A DNA stretch of 64,000 bases from Paraburkholderia sp. LEh10 (GTDB lineage: Bacteria > Pseudomonadota > Gammaproteobacteria > Burkholderiales > Burkholderiaceae): NCBI RefSeq assembly GCF_017814945.1, contig NZ_JAGIPX010000007.1, positions 152,417 to 216,416 of the forward strand. Reading direction: 5' to 3'. The notes below the pieces were generated by a model, which was given only the letters and a program-made list of their open reading frames with translations, was not told where the DNA came from and made no database searches. The position numbers and the translations under genes are program-made. Below are positions 55,704-62,552 of the stretch, piece by piece. How positions within the stretch are numbered: position 1 is the first letter of the stretch; each line of letters opens with the position of its first letter.

Positions 55704-56515
55704 GCGCGCGGCCCCGCAGGGGTTTCGCCGCCGTCCCGCCCGTACATCGATAGCGCCGCGCGCGGCTGGAACGTCTTGCCCGTGCCGAAGTACACGGCTT
55801 GCACGTTGGCGTCGTTGCGGATCGTGTCCGCGTCGCCTTGCGCGATCAGCTTGCCGCGTGCGAGCACGATCACCCGGTTGGCGTATGAGAACACCACGTC
55901 CATGCTGTGCTCGGTGAACAGCACCCCCATCTTGCGCTCGACGACGAGACGCTTGGTCAGCGCCATCAGCTCGTTGCGCTCGCGCGGCGCCATGCCCGCG
56001 GTCGGTTCATCCATCAGCAGCAGCTTTGGACGGTTGGCGAGCGCGATCGCCATTTCGACGCGCTTCACGTCGCCATACGCGAGCACGCTGCACGCGCGCC
56101 GCGCGTGCGCGGCCATGCCGACCTGATCGAGCAGCGACAGCGCTTCATCCGTGAAGCACGACGCGGCCGGCTTCCACAAACCGTATAGACGCTTCTCACG
56201 CGACACGAGCGCCATTTGCACGTTTTCCAGCACCGTCATCGAATTGAAGGTCGCCGCGACCTGGAACGTGCGGCCCACGCCGCGCCGCCAGATATCGCGC
56301 GGCCGCATGCCGACGAGTTCCTGCCCGTCGAGCAGGACCGAGCCGCGCGACGGCCGCAATTGTCCATTGAGGATATTGAAGCACGTCGATTTGCCCGCGC
56401 CGTTCGGGCCGATCAGCGCGAGCAGTTCGCCGGGCTTCACGTCGAATGACACGTCGTCGACGGCTTTCACGCCGCCGAACGACATCGACAGGTTCGCGAC
56501 GCGCAAGAGGCTCAT
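55700..56515 (-). CDS. livG: Branched-chain amino acid ABC transporter ATPase LivG
   Basis: A 271-residue ABC ATPase starting MSLLRVANLSMSFGGVKAV at 56515, with the ATG overlapping the fused permease stop (ATGA). The open frame further upstream is only a shadow of the permease gene. Walker A GPNGAGKST; the signature is LAYGDVKRVEMA, typical of LivG; Walker B LLLMDEPTAGM. It has a slightly longer C-terminus than most LivG. Confidence 0.92.
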   Translation of the reverse strand: MSLLRVANLSMSFGGVKAVDDVSFDVKPGELLALIGPNGAGKSTCFNILNGQLRPSRGSVLLDGQELVGMRPRDIWRRGVGRTFQVAATFNSMTVLENVQMALVSREKRLYGLWKPAASCFTDEALSLLDQVGMAAHARRACSVLAYGDVKRVEMAIALANRPKLLLMDEPTAGMAPRERNELMALTKRLVVERKMGVLFTEHSMDVVFSYANRVIVLARGKLIAQGDADTIRNDANVQAVYFGTGKTFQPRAALSMYGRDGGETPAGPRA

Positions 56516-58425
56516 CGTCCGCCTCCTGCCGTTTGCGTGGTCTCGCTCGCATCGTCGCGCCCGAAGCGCTCGCGCACGAAGCCGACGATGCCCTGCGGAA
56601 ATGCCATCACCATCAGCAGGATCGCGACGCCGAGCAGCGCCTGCCAGTAGTCGGTCTGACGCGCGACGGCGTCCTGCAGCCACGTGAAAAGCGCCGCGCC
56701 CGCGACGGGTCCCGTCAACGTCTGAACGCCGCCGAGCAGGACCATCACGAGGCCATCGACGGAACGGCTGACGCTGATCACTTCCGGCGAAATCGTGCCT
56801 TTCGAAAACGCGTACAGCGAACCGGCGAGCCCGCAGAACAGCGACGCGATCACGAATGCCGCCCATTGCACGCGCTGCGTGTCGATGCCGATGGCTTCAG
56901 CGCGCAACGCCGAATCGCGTGACGCGCGCATCGCGTATCCCAGCGGCGAGAACAGCATGCGCCGCAAAAGCCACACGCCCAGCACCGCGCACGCGAGCGT
57001 CATGTAGTAGTACGCGACGGGCGACGACAGCCAGTTCGACGGCCACAAGCCAAGAATACCGTTGCTGCCGCCCGTCACGTCGTCCCACTGATACACCACC
57101 GACCACACGATCTGCGCAAACGCGAGCGTGAGCATCGCCAGATACACGCCCGACAGGCGCACGCAGAACCAGCCGAACACCAGCGCGCCGAGCACGGCGA
57201 GCAACGGCCCGAGGAAGAGCGCCGCTTCCATCGGCAGATCGAGCACTTTCAGAAAGAGCGCCGCGCCGTATGCGCCGAGGCCGAAATACGCGGCATGACC
57301 GAACGAGTGCATGCCGCCCGGTCCCATGATGAAGTGCAGGCTCGCGGCGAACAGCACGGCGATCAGAATTTCGACGAGCAACACGGGCATGTACGGAAAC
57401 GCGCTGGCCGCGAGAGGTGCGAGAACGAGCATGGCGAGCACGCACGCGGCGAGCCATTTGACGCGTTTGCCGGCCGGCTTCAATGGCGGTTCGGCTGCGC
57501 CTGCCGTGCGAAGCGCGGGCGTCGCGCGCCCCAGCAGACCCCAGGGCCGCACGACGAGCACGACGGCCATCACGACGAATTCCGCGACGAGCGTGAAGCG
57601 GCTCAGCGACAAGTCGATGCCGAACAGCGACACATGGCCGATGCCGATGCACAGCGCCTTGATCTCCGCGATCAGCAGCGCCGCGATGAACGCGCCCGGA
57701 ATCGAGCCCATCCCGCCGACCACGACGACGACGAACGCATTGCCGATCGTCTCGAGATCGAGCGACAGATTCGCGGACATGCGCGGCCCCTGCAACGCGC
57801 CGCCCAGCCCCGCGAGAAACGCGCCGACGAAGAACACGCCGGTGAACAGCCACGCCTGGTTGATGCCGAGCGCGCCGAGCATCTCGCGGTCCTGCGTCGC
57901 CGCGCGCACGAGCGTGCCCCAGCGCGTTCGCGTCAGTGCGGACCAGAGGAGCAGAAGCACGAGCGGGCCGATGACGATCAACGCGATGTCATAGGTCGGC
58001 AGCTGGTGGCCGAGCAGTTCGACGGCGCCTGCAAGGTGCGGCGCGCGCGGACCGAACAGGTCCTGCGGCCCCCAGATCGCGAGTGCGGCGTCGCGCAAGA
58101 TCAGCACGAGGGCGAAGGTCGCGAGCAGGTGGAACAACTCGGGCGCCTGATAGATGCGCCTTAGCACGACGAATTCGACGAGCGCGCCCAACATGCCGAT
58201 CACGAGCGCCGACGCGAGCATCGCCAGCCAGAAGCCTGCCGTGCTCGCACCGAAGCGGCTCGCGATGCTGTAGGCGACGTAGATGCCCAGCATGTAGAAC
58301 GAGCCGTGCGCAAAATTGACGATGCGCGTGACGCCGAAGATCAGCGACAGCCCCGCTGCGACGAGGAAGAGCGCGGAGGCGTCCGCGAGTCCGTTGACAA
58401 GTTGGACCAGCAGGTTCGGGAGCAT
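56512..58425 (-). CDS. Fused branched-chain amino acid permease LivH-LivM
   Basis: A 637-residue protein. Residues 1 to about 295 are LivH-like (FGVTRIVNFAHGSFYMLGIYVAYS), and residues about 325-610 LivM-like (FGHAAYFGLGAYGAALFLK and LSGVYLAMLTLAFAQIV). A linker of about 25 residues rich in Pro and Ala joins them. LivH and LivM are normally separate. It is the first gene of the transporter set, and downstream genes overlap it by four bases. Confidence 0.9.
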   Translation of the reverse strand: MLPNLLVQLVNGLADASALFLVAAGLSLIFGVTRIVNFAHGSFYMLGIYVAYSIASRFGASTAGFWLAMLASALVIGMLGALVEFVVLRRIYQAPELFHLLATFALVLILRDAALAIWGPQDLFGPRAPHLAGAVELLGHQLPTYDIALIVIGPLVLLLLWSALTRTRWGTLVRAATQDREMLGALGINQAWLFTGVFFVGAFLAGLGGALQGPRMSANLSLDLETIGNAFVVVVVGGMGSIPGAFIAALLIAEIKALCIGIGHVSLFGIDLSLSRFTLVAEFVVMAVVLVVRPWGLLGRATPALRTAGAAEPPLKPAGKRVKWLAACVLAMLVLAPLAASAFPYMPVLLVEILIAVLFAASLHFIMGPGGMHSFGHAAYFGLGAYGAALFLKVLDLPMEAALFLGPLLAVLGALVFGWFCVRLSGVYLAMLTLAFAQIVWSVVYQWDDVTGGSNGILGLWPSNWLSSPVAYYYMTLACAVLGVWLLRRMLFSPLGYAMRASRDSALRAEAIGIDTQRVQWAAFVIASLFCGLAGSLYAFSKGTISPEVISVSRSVDGLVMVLLGGVQTLTGPVAGAALFTWLQDAVARQTDYWQALLGVAILLMVMAFPQGIVGFVRERFGRDDASETTQTAGGGR

Positions 58426-58489
58426 GGTTGCCTGGTGGCGGGATTTTTTGCGATGGGCAGCATCATATAGGTTTTGGCTGGTTTTGCTT

Positions 58490-58617
58490 TGCGGGCATCT
58501 GCGATGGGGTTCGCTTTTGCTCTTGCGCGGGCGTTCGCGATGGGGTTTGTTTTGCCGCTATCGCTGGCATCCGCGATGCGCCTCGCGGCGCGGGCGTTGC
58601 CCCTGTGCGGGGCATTT
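58490..58617 (+). repeat. Truncated third copy of the intergenic repeat family
   Basis: It carries the tandem units and the conserved core (GCCGCTATCGCTGGCATCCG onward, ending CCCCTGTGCGGGG) with one base change from copy A. It stops just where the 32-bp palindrome would begin, and then CATTTAACAGC leads into the CDI region. Confidence 0.8.
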
Positions 58618-58662
58618 AACAGCACCATAAACAACAAACCCGGCTCGAAGGCCAGTTCGTTG

Positions 58663-58900
58663 TTATTCCCTATTTGGCGGCGCTGCGTTTTCTTCTCTCG
58701 ATAGCGCTTTACATACCGCTTCCTGCCAGTCTTGCCACGCCCCAGGGTCGGCAGGGCCGTGCACGCTCCGGATAGCCAGGTTGCCGCGCACATCGGCCGT
58801 CACCTGTTTTGCGTTGACCTGCGAACCCGTGATGTTCGTATCACCGCCGCTGATGATCGTCGCGCTGCTGGCCGCGTTCACATGCGAGGCGTTCTGGAAT
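58663..58900 (-). pseudogene. Remnant of a filamentous haemagglutinin/CdiA gene
   Basis: The minus frame encodes ATIISGGDTNITGSQVNAK and QVTADVRGNLAIRSV, a classic haemagglutinin repeat. Then it continues as non-repeat HGPADPGAWQDWQEAV to a stop at 58663. No start, signal or secretion domain is nearby. It ends under the HTH regulator gene, which is on the other strand. It is probably what is left of a CdiA-like gene after rearrangement. Confidence 0.75.
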
Positions 58901-58928
58901 GGCTTACGTTCAACTCTTCCGTCTGCCC

Positions 58929-59318
58929 ATGAGCTTCCCCGAACGCCTGAGCGCTTACCGGAAGGAATGCGGCCTGACGCAGCAACAGATGGCCGACAAG
59001 ATCGGCATGCATGTATCGCAGTACAAGCGGTACGAGGCTGGAACGTCGCAGCCGACCATTGAGGTCTTCCGACGCATCGCCCTTGCATTGAGTGTGAGCG
59101 CAGATACGTTGCTTTTTGAGGAGAGTGAGCGTGGCCCGGACGAACGGCTCAAGCTTCAGTTCGAAGCCGTCTCCCGGCTTGATCCGAAGGAGCGTGAAGC
59201 CATTGAAACCGTGATCGCCAGCGTCTTGCATATGCACGACGCCAAGCGATGGGCGCAGCTTGCAGCCGCACCAGCTACACCGGCGCCAACGCAGGGCACC
59301 GGCAAGCGAAGCCGCTAA
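58929..59318 (+). CDS. XRE-family HTH regulator of the SymE cassette
   Basis: A 129-residue protein starting MSFPERLSAYRKECGLTQQQ; ATG 58899 is an alternative that adds ten residues. The HTH is at residues about 8-62 (MADKIGMHVSQYKRYEAGTSQPTIEVFRR). A conserved C-terminal helix region follows, then a Pro/Ala tail. It lies 96 bases upstream of a SymE gene in the same direction, and the pair is likely a regulator-toxin cassette inserted beside the CDI locus. Confidence 0.85.
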   Translation: MSFPERLSAYRKECGLTQQQMADKIGMHVSQYKRYEAGTSQPTIEVFRRIALALSVSADTLLFEESERGPDERLKLQFEAVSRLDPKEREAIETVIASVLHMHDAKRWAQLAAAPATPAPTQGTGKRSR

Positions 59319-59414
59319 AGAAGGGGGACGCAGTAACGTAAACGAAGCGCGGGCCGCATGGGCGGCAACCCATACGACCCGCTGACCACCACCAGTTCAC
59401 ACGGAGAACTGATC
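59319..59414 (+). promoter_or_regulatory. Leader of the intact symE gene, shared with the broken copy
   Basis: The last 70 bases are similar to the leader of the second symE copy (61848-61917), including CCCGCTGACCACCACCA in both. In SymE-SymR systems the toxin mRNA leader is covered by an antisense RNA, so a conserved leader here is suggestive; no antisense promoter is proven. Confidence 0.4.
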
Positions 59415-59654
59415 ATGGCTGACGCCAATCTTAAACCACGTTCACCACGCCAGCGAACACATGCATGTGTCACGCTGCGCGATTCGCCCGACTACGGTCC
59501 AGCGCAGCACGCGCGCCCATCCGCGCCATTCATGCCCTGGATGCAGATCGCCGATGTCTGGCTCAGACAGGCCGGTTTCACGCCTGGCCAGCGCATGCGT
59601 ATTACTTTCGATTGCCGCAATGCGTCTCTCACCATCACGCCTGATTTCGGTTAG
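59415..59654 (+). CDS. symE: SymE-family type I toxin
   Basis: A 79-residue protein from ATG 59415 (GGAGA upstream). The C-terminal half carries the SymE motif MQIADVWLRQAGFTPGQRMR, followed by a beta strand like ITPD. SymE proteins have an AbrB-like fold and act on RNA or nucleoids in E. coli; the effect of this version is inferred. A longer start at 59358 adds sequence from the leader. It faces the CDI immunity gene across a strong hairpin. Confidence 0.8.
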   Translation: MADANLKPRSPRQRTHACVTLRDSPDYGPAQHARPSAPFMPWMQIADVWLRQAGFTPGQRMRITFDCRNASLTITPDFG

Positions 59655-59661
59655 GCATACC

Positions 59662-59701
59662 ACAAACAGCAAACCCGGCAAGTGCCGGGTTTGCTGTTTG
59701 T
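59662..59701. terminator. Bidirectional terminator between symE and the orphan immunity gene
   Basis: A stem of 18 bases (ACAAACAGCAAACCCGGC and its partner) with a four-base loop. It is symmetric and serves both converging genes. A similar hairpin lies at 62159-62196. Confidence 0.85.
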
Positions 59702-59702
59702 A

Positions 59703-60029
59703 CTATGTAATTTCCTGTGCCTCCAAGGGATCGCGAACCACGACCTCGTTCACATCGCCTCCTGGCCAGATCCACTTCTGCCAGTTATCAATAAGCCATT
59801 TTGTTGATAGCTGGTATGAAGCCGCCTCTTCAGGAAACACAACGTAGCAGTTTATTCCCGCTTTATAACCACTGATCGCCATCAATCCGAGTCGCCCAGA
59901 TTTATCCGGTGCCTCGCAGACCATCATTACCACATGATCCTCGAATGGCTGACCCGCAGCGAACCGGAGTAAAGCACCTCGCTTTACCTCCGCTTCCGCG
60001 TAATCAACAAGTTTTGTCCAGTTCATCAT
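59703..60029 (-). CDS. cdiI: Orphan CDI immunity protein, probable Imm45 type
   Basis: A 108-residue protein, MMNWTKLVDYAEAEVKRGAL to DPLEAQEIT. It overlaps the upstream toxin stop by four bases (ATGA), the normal CdiA-CT/CdiI arrangement. The sequence resembles the Imm45 group of Burkholderiaceae polymorphic-toxin loci, from memory of that family. It should bind and neutralise the toxin encoded just upstream. Lower confidence applies to the family name than to the role. Confidence 0.75.
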   Translation of the reverse strand: MMNWTKLVDYAEAEVKRGALLRFAAGQPFEDHVVMMVCEAPDKSGRLGLMAISGYKAGINCYVVFPEEAASYQLSTKWLIDNWQKWIWPGGDVNEVVVRDPLEAQEIT

Positions 60030-61444
60030 TTCAATTTCAGATCGTGTCGCCCAGATGCATCCGCCGGTTTCGTCGGCTGAAGTCCCATCATGCTGACCTC
60101 ACCCATATGTTCGCCAGTTTTCGCATTGACTTGCTCGAATCGGCCGTGCTGCGTGTCAACTGCATATAGGGTGCCATCGTCGGCGCGATATACATCACGG
60201 CCATTAATACGGCTAAGCTGAGAGTCCTTTTGCCAACCATTATCAACTGCCACTGTTTGCGCAGTCTGCTTGACTTGCGCGACCCGCTCACCTGGTGGAA
60301 GGTTAACCAGAGACTTTTCGAATGCCTGTGCATCTGCTGTAAGTTCCGCCGCGGTCCCTTTGCCGATCCCTCTTGTTGCCAGAGCAAATTCGACACCTTC
60401 ACCAATTTGATCCCCGGGCGTATAAGGCAGCTTCAGTCCATTCGCCGAGATATATCCCGGATCACCAGGCGAAGCAAACGGCCCGCCATTCGGGATATTG
60501 GCAACCATCTCGCCAAGGCTGACCAGACCATTCCACGCGCCAGCCGCTGCGTTCTTGACAGTATCTACAGCTGTATTCGCCGTGCTGCCCTGGCCGTCAC
60601 CGTTACCCGTGCTCCGGTTGTAGAGATCGGCATTACTGGCCGAGAACGCACCGGTCGTCCCGCCGATCAGGAACCCGCCCGCGCCTGCAACGACGTTAGC
60701 CAGCACGTGACCCGCCGTCTGCGCCGCGTCACCACCACCCAGCGCATTACGCGTGCCGTTGGCCAGCCGGTTCAGGTCGCCCGCAGCCCACGCCGCGACA
60801 CCCGCACCCGCTGCGCCCTGTGCCGCGCTGCCGATACTGCCACCACCCAGTCCCGCCACCAGCGCACCGCCCGCAACATGCAGCGCAATCCGGTTCGTCC
60901 CACCCTCATCCCATGAATCCGCCTGCGCCTGGTACTGCGCAGCAAGGTCGGTATTACCTGCCGCCTTTGCTGCGTCGGCCTGACCCTGTGCCGCCTTCTG
61001 CTTGTCATTCGCATATGCGGCAATCCCCTGCGCCACCACCTGACCCGCCGCCTGTGCCGCCTGCATAGTGTCGGCCTGCTGCGAGAGCATGTCGTTCACG
61101 TCCGGCGTCTTTGATACCGTGCCGTTCGTGTCCGTCGTGTCGCGGCTCAGGCTGGCAATGTCCTGCGTCTGATGCGCGCCGTCCGTGACGTTGATCGTGC
61201 CCGCGCTGATCGCACTGCGCGTGGTCGCGTTCTGGTCGCCGCTCTCGTTCTGGGCCATCGGCATCCCGCCGCCCGAGCCGCTCACCGAACCCGTCCCCGT
61301 CGCCTTGCCCGTATTACCGACTCCCACCCCCGCACTGATCCCCGCACTGTTGGCGCTGTAATGCGAGCGGTTTTCGATGTCGCTGTACGTCAGCGTGCCC
61401 GTCGTCAGGCTGTTCTTTTCCGCATCCACGGTGCTGGATATCAC
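60026..61444 (-). CDS. Orphan CdiA C-terminal toxin module
   Basis: The open frame codes 472 residues from 61444, with no signal or TpsB-recognition part, so it is an orphan module. Residues 1-270 match the pre-toxin region of the main CdiA at 62549. DLYN at residues 273-276 (60617-60628) is the Burkholderia-type LYN boundary. The toxin domain (about 277-472) ends DTQHGRFEQVNAKTGEHMGE, reminiscent of colicin E3-like RNases; that match is weak. Upstream, in another frame, GNTGLKGAGDI points to a frameshifted continuation. It would act only if recombined into a full cdiA. Confidence 0.82.
   Translation of the reverse strand: MISSTVDAEKNSLTTGTLTYSDIENRSHYSANSAGISAGVGVGNTGKATGTGSVSGSGGGMPMAQNESGDQNATTRSAISAGTINVTDGAHQTQDIASLSRDTTDTNGTVSKTPDVNDMLSQQADTMQAAQAAGQVVAQGIAAYANDKQKAAQGQADAAKAAGNTDLAAQYQAQADSWDEGGTNRIALHVAGGALVAGLGGGSIGSAAQGAAGAGVAAWAAGDLNRLANGTRNALGGGDAAQTAGHVLANVVAGAGGFLIGGTTGAFSASNADLYNRSTGNGDGQGSTANTAVDTVKNAAAGAWNGLVSLGEMVANIPNGGPFASPGDPGYISANGLKLPYTPGDQIGEGVEFALATRGIGKGTAAELTADAQAFEKSLVNLPPGERVAQVKQTAQTVAVDNGWQKDSQLSRINGRDVYRADDGTLYAVDTQHGRFEQVNAKTGEHMGEVSMMGLQPTKPADASGRHDLKLK
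61021..61207 (-). repeat. 187-bp direct repeat, copy 1 (in orphan CdiA module)
   Basis: Identical to 63595-63781 except one base, at a fixed offset of 2574. It codes for the pre-toxin stretch running from AGTINVTDGAHQTQDIA to QAAGQVVAQGI. A ready substrate for recombination between modules. Confidence 0.9.
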
Positions 61445-61917
61445 CCGCGCCCTTCAGACCCGTATTGCCCTTAATACGCATCCCCGACACACTCGCCGTT
61501 CTCGAACCCACCCAACCCCTGACGGGGCAAGGCTTGCCGAAGCGGTTTTCCCTGACGCGCACCTGTACCTGCAATTTTTTGCCCCGACGCGGGTTTTGCC
61601 CTGAAGGCGCGAGTCTGCCAGAGGAGGCACCTGCTTCATCTGGATTTACATCGCATGCCGAACCTTCAGGCCACCAGGTTTGCCGGCGGAACAGGGCCGT
61701 CGTGTCCCACGGCTCCATGACCTCGCAAGCCTTCGCGTACCGCTCCGGAGCCGAACCCGTCAAGGCCGCGCAACGCGCGCCGAAGGGCAGCCTTGACGGC
61801 GGGCGGTGTGCCACGCTCGGACATGCGGTGCAAGACGACTCGGCGGCTCGCGCGGGCCATGGGCGTTACCAGCACCCACGGCCCGCTGACCACCACCAAC
61901 TCGACCAAGGAGTTGAT
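61445..61917. other. Unassigned stretch between the orphan toxin module and the broken symE
   Basis: About 470 bases with no recognised gene. The minus strand has an open frame up to 61814 whose end, SGMRIKGNTGLKGAGDI, looks like CdiA in a shifted frame; the rest is Arg/Pro-rich. The last 70 bases are the conserved symE leader. Confidence 0.5.
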
Positions 61918-62148
61918 ATGGCTGATGCCAATCTTAATGCATTGCACGCTCATCCCGAGCGACACGCCACCGTCCAGCAACTCATGCGCTGGCGGCCCTC
62001 ACCCAAACCCGGCAGGGACTGGCGTACACCCGCGTTCTTTCCGTGGCTTCGCATCGCCGGTATGTGGCTTGAATAGGCCGGCTTCGAGCCCGGCCAGCGC
62101 GTCAGGGTCGAGGTCCAGTACGGCCGCCTCGTTATCACGCCAGACTGA
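61918..62148 (+). pseudogene. symE: SymE-type toxin gene with an in-frame amber codon
   Basis: From ATG 61918 the frame reads MADANLNALHAHPERHATVQ and goes on to GMWLE, then TAG at 62074-62076, then AGFEPGQRVRVEVQYGRLVI and a final TGA at 62146-62148. Without the amber it would be a 76-residue SymE homologue of the gene at 59415. The stop falls just before the conserved AGFxPGQRxR motif, so the truncated product should be inactive. Confidence 0.85.
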
Positions 62149-62158
62149 ACAACGCCAT

Positions 62159-62196
62159 AAACAACAAATCCAGCTTGATGGCTGGGTTTGTTGTTT
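62159..62196. terminator. Bidirectional terminator between broken symE and the main immunity gene
   Basis: AAACAACAAATCCAGC and GCTGGGTTTGTTGTTT form a 16-base stem with two non-Watson-Crick positions and a six-base loop. It is very similar to the hairpin at 59662-59701. Confidence 0.8.
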
Positions 62197-62201
62197 GCGC
62201 C

Positions 62202-62552
62202 TTAACTACTTTTGATCAGCTCGACTCCGACCTTTAATCGTTGTCGAACATCACGCGAATGCCGCTTCTTCTGGTAAGCATCAAGGGCCACTATTTTTAA
62301 CGAAGGCGAATTGCTCTCCGCGCCTATCACTCGCGGAATCTCAATTTCTGCGACCTCTGTTGAGCTAACCAGAACCCAATAGATATCTTCACCCTGTTCC
62401 GGTATCCAGTTCATTACAAATGCACGTTTCAACTCCGGGAAGAAACGGCGCAGAGCAAGCCCCAAAGCATCGTTACTAACAAGTAGGCTTGCCGAGCTTT
62501 GAAGCAAATGCTGCCGAATTGCTTCCACTGCCATCTGTCTACCTACACTCAT
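62202..62552 (-). CDS. cdiI: CDI immunity protein for the main CdiA
   Basis: A 116-residue protein, MSVGRQMAVEAIRQHLLQSS to ELIKSS, whose start overlaps the cdiA stop by four bases (ATGA). No family recognised. It is unlike the orphan immunity protein, as expected for a different toxin. It should neutralise the toxin at the C-terminus of the main CdiA in the producer cell. Confidence 0.78.
   Translation of the reverse strand: MSVGRQMAVEAIRQHLLQSSASLLVSNDALGLALRRFFPELKRAFVMNWIPEQGEDIYWVLVSSTEVAEIEIPRVIGAESNSPSLKIVALDAYQKKRHSRDVRQRLKVGVELIKSS

Noticed and set aside
61465..62076. A 203-codon plus-strand frame running into the broken symE
   Set aside because: Only the last 52 codons resemble SymE. 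The earlier part has no family likeness and lies upstream of the conserved leader and ribosome site.
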